A DNA stretch of 64,000 nucleotides from positions 744,001-808,000 of the forward strand of contig NW_026515540.1 of NCBI RefSeq assembly GCF_014898815.1. Direction: 5' to 3'. The notes under the pieces were generated by a model that was not told the DNA's origin, made no database searches, and saw nothing but the letters and a program-made list of their open reading frames with translations. Shown here one piece after another: positions 39,899 to 50,600 of the stretch. Positions within the stretch are counted from its first letter, which is position 1. Every line of letters begins with the position of its first letter. The stretch comes from Panonychus citri. Its lineage: Eukaryota; Arthropoda; Arachnida; Trombidiformes; Tetranychidae. The position numbers were made by a program, and so were the translations under genes.

Positions 39899-42800
39899 AT
39901 GTCTCCACCTTATGAAAAAAAGTTCATCACTTTTGATCTGAAAGCGACATGTTCAAGTGAGTTGTTACTTTTGTTGTTCACTGATTATCATGTTCAAAAT
40001 CATGATTAAAATGTAGATGAACAGGAATCTCATTGAATTGAATTTAAAATCTTTTTTTCCTGTTGAATAATAAAATGATCATTTTAATCTGATTTGATTT
40101 CGAAACCATTTAAATTCTGACAGAATTCATTCCTGAAATTGGTTCTTCTTTCAATGTTCATTGGTAAACATTCAACTCGAACAAAAACAAAAATCCCCTG
40201 AATTTAAGTTCGAGTTGCAATTTAATTTCTCTTCCTTATCATCTCTTTTGTGATTTATCTTCCTCCTATCTCTCTTTCTCTTCCATGATCTCTTCATTTT
40301 CATTTTCATTCTCATTCTCATCAACTCATCAACTCATCGAATTGGTAACATAACAAAAAAGAAAAAAAGAACTTGCAATTTATCCTTAGGACAATTCTTG
40401 TTTCTGTTAGAACTTTTTTTCTTCTTCTTCTTTTATTCCTCATTTATCTTGTTCGTACTTTTTTTCTCTTCTCGTCTTCACATTGTTCGAGTTCTATTCT
40501 TACTGAATAAGGCTTTAAGCTATTATTGTGATTCTAATTTAGTTCGTTGAGTCTTTACCCTGAATTCCAACGTATTTGCATTTACTTCTGGCTGATGAGT
40601 TGTTACCACCCTCATGAATGATTGTTATTCATTGAGATTAATTCCGCTTTCTAATCAATATCTTTTCATTGTTTTTCTCTTAAGGATGTTTTATTAACTC
40701 GCCAATCACCAAATCAGAGTCTTGGCCTTTGCCTTTCATCAGAACAACCAAATAATCAGGGAGATAATCAACAACCACCAAGGAATCATGAAAATGAAAA
40801 TGGTGCTTACACTCGTAGTGAGGTTTATATCAGCTTCCTGGAGACTGGTGGGTTAGCTGAACGATCCGGAGCAATTAAGATTGGTGATCAAATATTGGAA
40901 ATCAATGGATATGAGATCAGCTCAATAGACGAAGCCAAGACAATCCTTTGCAGTCCTGAAACTATTTCATTTGAATTACTTATCGGTCGACCAAATGTCC
41001 ATCATGATCATTCCAAGTGCAGGGAAAGGTCAGTTTCCAAACGATTGGCACTTTTTGAATCAAGTGAACATGGAGATGCCAATCATGTGGCTATCGTTGA
41101 TTGTAGTCAAGAGTTTTATATCCTCTCAATGGATCCATCGGCTGATAAAAATAATAATAAATTTCCATCTTCAAAAGGAACTCATTTAATGACCAATGGT
41201 CAACAGCATCAATCAGCTGGTGGCCCAGTTAACTCTTGTATATCAAGTGGAGTTTATGAAAGTTATGGTAAACTTCAAGGTCCATCTGATGAAAAGGACA
41301 GTGGACTTGGTAAAACTGATGGTGAGTCAAGTTGTTCACAAACCAATGAAACTTGTTCAACTGACCACGAATTGACCGGTTCATTGGATAAAATTCGTGC
41401 TAGTGAACCATCTCCACCCTTAATTCAAGGTACAGTTAATCCATCTTCTTCTGGACATGGGTCAGTCTCTTATTCATCTGGTAATTCATCTGCAGAGGGA
41501 AAGAGGCAAATTTTACATGGTCAAATGGTCAACAGTTCAAATCAATTTAATCAACATCAAAAAGGTCAACCTGACACAAATAACATGATGATAATCACCT
41601 CACCTTATAATGAAATAGATCCAACTAGTGGTCAACTGGGAGGGTTTATCAATCATTATGAGGAATGTCATTATGCTTCAACTGAAATAGTACCCACACC
41701 TCAGCCTAGTCAACATCCACCAATGTCCAGTCTGGTGAAACAAAGTTCACCTCCGGAGGCTCGAAGTAAACCTTTGAAAAAAGTTTCCACCGTCAATGGT
41801 CACTCAATGAGCCAAGAAAACAAATCAAACGGCGATTTGTTGCCCACTGAAATGCAGCCCGCTGAGAAAAAGGAATCAATCAAAAGGTGGATCAAAAGTG
41901 GCCTTCCAAACACTTTACCAACTCCATTGTTAACAGCAACATCGAACTTGACTCCAAGTACCAATTCTAATATCATGTCCAATCGTCCATCTTCATTTAA
42001 ACCGAATCTTGTCCAATCGCCTTTGGAGGGCAATAAAATGTTGACCAAAAATGACCATGAAAATAGAAAAGAGGACAAAGGGGTTTCGACAGAGGAAAAG
42101 GCCACTCAAATCGAATCTGATGCCGCAAGTTTAATGAGTTGTGAGTCTTGTCGAATGTGTATCATTAAATCACAAGGTGGAAACTTGGCTGATAAAGATC
42201 GAGGTGGACAACGGGCAGAAACTTTCCACCATCATCAGACTGTTTTACCCACTGTGCCCAAAAGAACGGGAAATTTGCCCATTCCAGTTAAAGTTCCCGT
42301 TGTACCCGATTTAACGATGTTCAATAGTAATTCTAATATGATAAAATCGACCAGTAAAGGTCACCTTCGAGAGGAGAAAGAAAATGTTTACTCGGCTGTT
42401 GGTCCAACCACGACAATGTACACAACAAAGGCCAATCTTGAACATACGATAATGTTACAACAGGAAATGTTCCGTCAAGCGTTAATTCAACAGCAGAAAA
42501 TAAAACCCTGGCAGAAACGAAGTCGATCAAATGAATCAACTGGTCAACCAGCGGTCAATCATCGTCCTTCTAGTCAAATAGTTTATCCACCGAACTCGAA
42601 CAATCATCCAAATGGTACACCAACAAGTCCGTCCAAACATTTTCGAAATCAGATCGGTTTGGTCCATTCAACGTCTCTGTCCAAATTCAAGGAAACCAAG
42701 AACGACAAACAAGCAAGTGGATCTGGTAAACAAACAAATGACCAGAGCGGTAACAATGTAAATATGGAATGGAAAATAAAAAAGCGACCTGATGGTACTC

Positions 42801-43345
42801 GATACATTACTCGAAAACCAATCAGATCGAAAATATTGAAAGAAAGAGCGGAAATAATTAACCAGGAAAGGTCAGGATTAACCACCGATGATGATACAAT
42901 GTCCGAGTTGAAGGTTGGCCGATATTGGACCAAAGATGAACGGAAAAAACACTCGGAGCGGGCAAAGGATAGGAAACGGAGGGAAATGCTGTTGAGGGCG
43001 ATTAAGATGAGCTCGGTTAGGGAAAATTCAGAAGAATGGGAATTAACTAATGGTAAAGATCAACAATTAACTGGTGGTCAGTCATCAAGTGGTTCAAGTG
43101 GATCAAATATTAAACCTCGATTGACCATTGGATCGGTCAAGGGAAATAATAATATTCAAAAGTATCATGGTAACAATTTGATTACACTTCCAGTTGATAA
43201 AAATATTCAAGGATTAATCAAACAATCAAACTCATTATTATCTTCATCATCACCTTCACCGGTAATTGTTAAATTAAATGGACCAATTAACAGAGCCACA
43301 AGTAAAAATCAAATTAATGAACTACTCACAGTAACGACAGTTTAA
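35215..43345 (+). CDS. PDZRN3: PDZRN3/PDZRN4-like (LNX3 family) protein, C-terminal half with PDZ domain
   Basis: Exon 35,215-35,705 follows a TTTCAG acceptor. Its complete partner exon is 40,685-43,345 (887 codons including stop). The first exon carries the family motif DVSTQT, a proline run, and an acidic stretch ending LLQECDAIEYE before the donor at 35,706. The last exon opens with a PDZ domain (VLLTRQSPNQSLGLCL, then VYISFLETGGLAERSG and IKIGDQILEINGYEI). The tail has hallmark PDZRN blocks: EKDSGLGKTD, MEWKIKKRPDGTRYITRKPI, ERSGLTTDDDTMSELKVGRY and WTKDERKKHSERAKDRKRRE, and it ends VTTV, a class I PDZ-binding C-terminus. Family members are membrane-associated E3 ligases and scaffolds acting at synapses and in Wnt and muscle signalling; RING and zinc fingers are not in this window. 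The 491-base exon is one base short of phase, and the frame is lost near the gaagaagag run. AATAAA at 43,383 may be the polyadenylation signal. Confidence 0.9.
35706..39238 (+). other. Intron of the PDZRN3-like gene
   Basis: About 3.5 kb (5 kb to the functional acceptor at 40,684) of AT-rich, ATC/CT-rich sequence. It contains the first copy of the tandem duplication from 38,062. No other exon is recognised; the open frames here are low-complexity. Confidence 0.6.
38062..39465. repeat. Tandem duplication, copy 1 (1,404 bp)
   Basis: Starts acatttgatttcaataatg and is almost identical to 39,466-40,912. It includes intron sequence, a TC microsatellite (about 38,436-38,476), the intron acceptor, and the first 227 bases of the PDZ exon. 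Small length differences are mostly in simple repeats and homopolymers. Confidence 0.95.
39239..39465 (+). pseudogene. Partial duplicated PDZ exon
   Basis: The exon start (DVLLTRQSPNQSLGLCL) and PDZ core up to GDQIL are repeated here with a working-looking acceptor (tctcttaag). It lacks one G (atattgaaatc against atattggaaatc in copy 2) and breaks off after ggatat into the next copy. Use of this acceptor would lead to a truncated PDZ and an early stop at about 39,518. The complete exon is the one at 40,685. Confidence 0.9.
39466..40912. repeat. Tandem duplication, copy 2 (1,447 bp)
   Basis: Second copy, ending at atcaatggatat inside the intact PDZ exon. The TC tract here is about 55 bases against about 41 in copy 1. 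Otherwise only scattered small indels distinguish the copies. Confidence 0.95.
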
Positions 43346-43465
43346 TTAACTGTACATTTTAACAATTTTTTTAATCTTATTAAATAAATAAATTGTCATA
43401 AATCAAACCCGTAATCTTATTGATTGTCACAATTTTTTTTCAGTTAAAATTTAATTGGTCAAAAA

Positions 43466-43567
43466 TGTTAAGTATTAAATCCGATAAGAGATGGCACTAG
43501 TCTCTTGAGAAAGTTGATCAACTAAGATAATTGTTTAGTTGGTAATCAACTAAACAATTAACTATTT
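43466..43567. repeat. Diverged direct repeat, copy 1
   Basis: Contains atgttaagtatt, ataagagatggcacta, cttgag, gttgatcaac and aagataatt in the same order as copy 2 at 44,491-44,590. The shared order of short conserved words with variable spacing indicates an old repeat. Confidence 0.65.
43528..43560. other. Perfect 14-bp hairpin
   Basis: TAATTGTTTAGTTG, then a 5-base loop GTAAT, then CAACTAAACAATTA. The arms pair perfectly over 14 bp. It lies about 190 bases past the PDZRN3-like stop codon, beyond the likely polyadenylation signal. It could act in RNA or DNA form; function unknown. Confidence 0.75.
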
Positions 43568-44490
43568 AGATTTATTTCTAATCATTGGTACGATAGTTGA
43601 TTCATCTTGAAGCTCAGTTAAATTGGTGAAGAGATGAAATTTCATGATTTCGATATTGGTAATGATCGTTTCGAGAAGATTATTATCCAAACAATTAACT
43701 TGAAAAATTTATCAACAGTATTTTAATCAATCTGATAATTGTCAACGGAAAACATCAACATTTCAAATCCAATCAAATAAGCAAACAATCATAAACGAAA
43801 AACTGATTAAAGGCCATTGGAAAACATTAATATTTACTAATAGCAAAGTTTTCGATTGCAAATGATAATTCAATCAGTTTCTCAACCGATTTTGAAATCA
43901 GTTCGATTTATCAAGAAAATTATATCAATAGTTACGATTAATTATCTAATCGATGGCTCAGAATTTGTGAAGCTTATCGATTAAAAGACTCGAACTCATC
44001 ACACTTACAAAGAAACAACCAATGGTCAATATTTATCGATATGGACAAAGAACTCAAACTGTCCAGTAAAGGATAATGGATTCTATTAATTGACCAATTC
44101 TGTATAAATTGAATTCGATTTCAATGGAAAAGATTATTTCATTTGCATTGAACAAGAATAACTGACAATCAAATTGTTAATTGCACTCAAAGTTAATCAA
44201 TTTAAACCTACGAAATTTCACTGAATTGGAATTAGTATCAGCCCCTAATTTATTAACAATGAAGTTCACTGAAAACAATTGTATTAGTTTCAATGTCAAC
44301 AAATTGATCTAATTGTTGGAAACAATTTAGAAAACTGGTATTTATGTTCAATCAAAATGCTAACTGAGCTTGGAAATTCAATGGTGAATATTTATCCTGT
44401 TAATTTTTCACCAGACAGAATAAATTAACTTGAGACAATCAATGAACTTAATTCAATTGTAATCAATTTATTTTACTGATGAAAAGTGTT

Positions 44491-44590
44491 TACATGTTAA
44501 GAGTTATATCCAATAAGAGATGGCGCTAAATGCTTGAGGTCAAAGTTAATCAACCTTAAGATAATTTTAGTTAATTATCAATTAACTATG
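44491..44590. repeat. Diverged direct repeat, copy 2
   Basis: Partner of 43,466-43,567, with atgttaagagtta, aataagagatggcgcta, cttgag, gttaatcaac and aagataatt. The hairpin of copy 1 is not preserved here. Confidence 0.65.
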
Positions 44591-47500
44591 TTGATTAAAC
44601 TTATTTTTCCTCCGGAAGTTTGTAAGCAAAATTTGGTTACATTGTTGTAAAACTTGATTATCTATGAATTGATATAAAGTTAATTGTTCATTGATTGTGT
44701 TTCCGTTTGGCAGTTAAATTGTTGTACTATTAGTTGATTGTAATGTCCAGCTGTTGATTTAATTGTCTACTCTATCCTAATTATGATTTGATTGTAAGGT
44801 GTTTTATGTTTGATTGTGTGTTAAGGTTAATTACTGGTTAGATGAGCAAATGTATTATTAAATAATAATAACAATTAAGAAGAGGAAATTGATTTTTTTA
44901 CCAATCAAAATCAATGAAAGAAATTAAATTGTCATAACTTTTAAAGTAATTAACTAATCAACAGATGCTAAATATTGAAAAAAATTGGTTAATTATCCTG
45001 TAGAGAGAAATGTATGGAAAAACTTAATTGTTACAATTAGATTTGCTTTATAATGGTAAAAGCGATTTACCTGAAAGTAAATTAATCTGGTTTTAAATTA
45101 ATGTTGTAAAACCAGTTACAATCAGATCTTAATCATCATCATCATCATGTTTAACTGTCCTTCAATTATCAACCTAATTAAACCAGAAGCCCAGGTAAGT
45201 GGTCAGTCAACCCTAATCAACGTAATCATATTGAATTGATTACAAACAATTAAGGTTGAATTGAGATTGTTTTTTTGACCAATCAACATAATCCAAAGCG
45301 TGTAAGTAATTAAAAGAAAAGGGTGTTGGAAATTGTAACAATTAACAATCAAATAATGAATATGAAAAAAAAAGATCAACAATTAAACTAAATTGATATT
45401 GAACAACAAAACAACAATTACATGTCAAAGTTAAATTGTGACAATTAAGGACTGGGCAGGTTAAGTAAATGATCGTGATACATATTGTGTAATTAAGGTG
45501 AACCTTTTTTTTCATCTCGTTGATTAACAATTTAAATTGTAATTGATGAAAGTTCAATAGTAAATTAATCGTGTTCAATTGTTGTAATTTCTTTCAAAAA
45601 ATATAATCATTTAGTTATTGTTGCCCTTCAATTGTCAATTTAAGTTATTAATACAATCAAGTTAATGATGAATTTTTTTTTCCATCAATTTTAGTTAATG
45701 TATTTACCATGTATATCATATGCAATTTGATTGTGATGATTACAATTCTCATCTCAATGATTCAGGTTCTGAGGTTCTTCCTGTAATTATCATGATTACC
45801 TTTTATATCACTTAGTTGCTTTTTCTGTTGTATTATCATCATAATCATCATCATCTCCCTCCTCCTATTTTTACCTGTGGTGTGTAATTGTTAACTAACT
45901 TTACCTGTAAAAAAAAAGTCAGAGATATAAATAATTACAGGGTTCAGTCAACAATTACCTAATTTCTGTGACAATCAGCATCAACAATTTACTCTCATAT
46001 GGTGTCTCCATATAATAATACTATTAGATGAGAGAGTAACCATTGGACCTCAAGTTGATTCTGTGGACAATTTAATTTCATCATTATCCTTTTCCTAGTG
46101 TTACTATTTCATTTATCATCATCATCATCTTCCTAATCTTGCTTATCTTTATCTTACCTCTGCAACCTGACGACAACAACCATTGGACACTACAGGTCAG
46201 TTTCCCGTTGCTGTTTCTTTCTCGGTTTGGGAAATAGTTTTTTTTGACAACTTTTGATTTTTTTTTTCTTTGCTTTTCTTTACCAAAGAAAAGGTAAAAT
46301 GACCTCCACCCCTACAGGTAGTTACCTGGGCTATCATCATCCTCATCATCCTCATCATCATTATCGTCATCTTTAATTTACCTTTTTCCTCTTCTGCAGA
46401 CACAGTTGACTTACAACGTTGTGTCTAAGCTTAACAGGTAAAAGTGGCCTTGCCTCGGGCTAAATTGATTTAAAACGCATGAGAAACCAAAAAAAAACTT
46501 CAAGGGACTTTTAGGAAAAGATGAACATTAAATAATCAAGTCGAAATGGTGAAAACAAATGAGCAACAATTTGGAAAAACAAAAAGTATAAATGATCAAC
46601 AATTAACAATCAATCAATTGTAACATTGTTGTTATTTATAATACAGTTGATGTAATTGTTCATTGATCCATTGAGATTAATTCTTGCATACAGATTGAAA
46701 TTAAAACCCACCGGTGGGTAAACGGGTGAAAGTTGAAAGTGTGAGAAAATATATTTACAAAAAGAGAGTATAAAAGTTAATTAATTGATCACAATCAAAG
46801 TATTAATATAATTAACGTGATTTCCAACTGTTGTTGTTTGACTAATTGGATTTACATTAAAGAAAACAAAATAATTAATTACAATTAAGACAATTTCATA
46901 GAGTAACAAGTTACTGACCAGGAATAATTATCGTGATTTACTGGACAATCATCATTATCATCATCTCTCAACTGGAAAAGTTAATTCTTACAATCAGTTA
47001 ATTGTAAACGATTAGAATCTTATTATAATCCTGTTTAATTCAAGATGATTAAGTTACCATGAAATTTTTTATTCTTATTGTTTTTCTTATGTAACAATCA
47101 ACTTGCAATAGATAAAATCAGTCAATCAATATCAATCTAAACTCTCAAGGATCTTAATTACTTTTAATTGTTTTGAATTAAAAGTTAATCAACAAAGAGA
47201 GAGAAAAATGTTTGCGATCTTTGGGTCAACAATTAAGTTTCGTCATCGAATCGATCGATTTGTTTAGATGAATTCTAATTTTCGATCGACAGGTGAAAAG
47301 AGAAAAAAAAATGTCTTAATGTAGACAGAAAATTGCGACAGATTAAAAGAGAAAGAGAAAGAAGATGATAGACAGTAAATGCGACAGAGAGTTAATGTGT
47401 TACTTTTGCGAAAGAGAAGAAGAAAAAAGAAAGGGAGTCAAAAGGGAAACTCTCTTTTCTCTCTCTCTCTTTTTCTTCTTGTTGGCGGTTGTTGATTTTT

Positions 47501-47601
47501 CTTTCACTCTTTGGGTTGATTTCTATTCTCTATGTGTAATTTTAATTTCTTTTTATTTTAATTAATTTGTTGTGATTATGTTGGATTAAGATTTATCCAG
47601 G

Positions 47602-50600
47602 ATGAATCGACTTGTTGATTACTTCATCATTCTTGGATTTGATGATCAAAAACAAGGTAAGAGAAAAAAGAAAGAGACATTTTTGGGTTTTCTGTTTTGT
47701 TTTGCTTTTCTATCTTGTGTTTATTATTAGGCCTTCATCTAACTTTTGGCCTTTTCTCTTGTTTATTGTTTCTTCTTGATTATAATCACTAATTATCTGT
47801 TGTTGTTAATAGCTGGTACTCTTGGATCAGGCAAAGTGTTACAACGATTTCCAGAAAATGATTGGCCTGATGTGCCTCTAATTGATGGCTTGGAATTGGT
47901 TAGTCTTATTTTATATTGTCCAAAATTTGGTTACATTTCTTGAGACCAATCAATTGATTGATGGAATTTTTTTTTACTTATCTATCTGTTTTTTCTCTCT
48001 CTCTCTCTCTCAGTTTTGTCAACCTTTAGGATGGAGATTGTCATCAAGTCTACAAGAACCATCTTTCTTTGTCTCCGTGATGACTTATATGGATGCAAAT
48101 AAACACTATTGTGCCTTCTTATCCTTTTATGAGCCCATCTCTCTCAACTCAATTAAACAACCCGATGAAGAGGATAGTGAGATTGACGTTATTTTAGATC
48201 AAAATACCAGTGGTTCAATTAATGATTGTTCATCAACCAACTCATCATCTATGTTTGCACCAAAATGTATTGTTTTACAATCGAGACATAATTTTGTTGA
48301 AGTGTTTAAGGTAATCTAACTGGAGAGAGAAAAAAAAAATCTTCCACCCTCATCGTATTTTCCTATCAACCATTGGCTCAATTTGAATGAACATTTAGCT
48401 CATTCTTTTTTCTTTAACCTGAATTTATCCTCCATCCCGTTTATTATACTAATTTTCCAGTGTCTTTCTTGTCTTTTTCCTTTACTATCTATTTCACTTA
48501 TCTTGACGTTTTCTCTCTTTCTCTTTTACTTACTTACTTAGTAGATAATTCATGGCCTTGGCTAATATTTAATTTCTTTTCTTTTTCTTGTAATATCATA
48601 GAACTGCCTGGAAACAATTTATACTGTTCACTTGGAATGTATGGATATTTCACTGGAAAAATTAGTCGGAAATTTATTATGTATCGAGGTTCCCTCAGCA
48701 GGTACGAAGAGTCAACAAACAACCACTGACACTAAAATGATTGTTGACATGTATCAATGTTTATTCTGATTTTGGGTTTTTCTTTTTCTTATTTTCTATC
48801 TTCAATATTCTAGGATCTCAATTGAAATTCTCAATCGGTGCCAATGATAAACAATTACTCACTATGCCACTGAGTACAACTGTTCCCGTTACTGGGACAA
48901 CGGTTGTCCAACTTTTCGAGAGGCTTAATGTTCACAATGTTATCAGTCTTTTCACCGCAGTTATGACTGATAATAAGATTCTCTTTCAATCGGACAGTTA
49001 CTCTCTCCTTTACGAATCTTGCCATGCATTAACCTCACTCATGTACCCATTTGTTTACAGTCATGTGTACATTCCGCTTTTACCCTCATCTTTATTGGAA
49101 ATGTTAAGTTCACCAACACCCTTTATAATGGGTGTACATTCGAGCCTTCAAGACGAAGTTGAAGATCTTCTTGACGTGATAGTGGTTGATCTTGATGTTG
49201 GTTGTATCTCGATTCCCGATTGTATACATTTACCTAAACTTGATGGTCCGGCCTACAATGAAATGGTCTATCAACTTCGATCCGTCATAACACCACAATT
49301 AATGAGGAAAGATGTTGCTTTACGATCTAGTCATTTAAAGTCATCGCCACCTCATCTTCTGGTAAGTTCTTTCTATCTCTCTCTCTCTGTTTATCATCTC
49401 AATCAACTGCAAGCTAATTAACTTTTTTCTCCCTTCCTGTTTATCTTCTAGGATAAAGAAATCAGAGCCATTTTTGTTCGCCTTTTCAGTCAAATGTTAC
49501 AAGGCTATCGAACATGTTTACAAATTGTTCGAATCAACCCAAAGCCCTTTATCACTTTCCACAAGGTACATGATCGAATCATCAAAATATCCTCTGTTTA
49601 ACCAGGAAATAAAATATTTAATTTTTCTCTCTCTCTCTCTCTTGCTCTCTGTCTGTTTATCTCTCTTTCTATCTTTAGGCCTCATTCCTTGGTAAAAGAA
49701 ACCTTGTTGAAAATGAATTTGTCGTTCGTTTACTGGAGAGTATGTTTTTCAATTCATTTGTCCAGGAACGTGGAACACCTTATAGAACAAGTGATCTTTT
49801 CGATGAGGTACAATTGTCTAAATTGATTCTATTTTGAAAAAAGGAGAAAAATTCATCTAATTTTCTGTCTATTTCATAGCTTTATGCAACCATGCACGAT
49901 ACCCTGAAAAGAGAGATGACTAACTCTGAACTGGTTATCAAAGATATTAAAGAATTGGCTCATCAACTATATCTAAATGTAAGTTTTGACTGGACAGTGG
50001 TCAACACGCAAGTGGCAGGAAAACATTATTCATGATTAGATTCATGATTTTACCAACACGAAAGAAAAACAAAATTGCATCATTTATTTTTATTTCATTC
50101 TAATTCTAATTGAAACTTTTTCTTTGTCCATTAATACCAAAAGGAGCATCCACATCCAAAGGATCCAAATCAAATCAAAATACCATTACCACCTGAGGGA
50201 GTTTTTACCCGAGTCCATCAACCCAAATTTCCCATCTTTAAATCTGAAATAATTCAAGAAATTTTAGATGATGATAGAATTAGAAGAGAAATGTTAACCG
50301 TAGATAAACCTAAACCTAAAGCAGAATCACGAATTATCGCCTTTGGACCAGCGTTTTGTGTTCCATTCAATTCGGATTCAGTTTTGTTTACCAATTCTGC
50401 TCGTCGTTTGGAGGTGATGCGTAATTGTATTAATTGTATCTTCGAGGAAAAGATACAAGATGCACGTAAATCATTTCCAGCAGTTTTACGTGCGTTGAAA
50501 AATAAATCTGAAAGACTTGCCTTGGCTAAAGAATTAGCAGCTCACGTCACTGGTAACAAGTGTGTCTTAACTCATGAGCAATTTGATTTAATTGTAAGAT

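Larger units (their letters stand above)
43346..47601. other. Intergenic region between the PDZRN3-like gene and Sbf
   Basis: AT-rich, with no convincing coding frame. It holds a diverged direct repeat (about 43,466-43,567 and 44,491-44,590), a strong hairpin (43,528-43,560), CT/ATC runs and, toward 47.2-47.6 kb, AG-rich sequence likely to be the Sbf promoter and leader. A 38-base segment at 46,400-46,437 has an acceptor-like left edge and donor-like right edge and could be a small untranslated exon. Confidence 0.5.

Noticed and set aside
41800..42933. Minus-strand frames within the last PDZRN3-like exon
   Set aside because: Antisense shadows of a well-supported coding exon.
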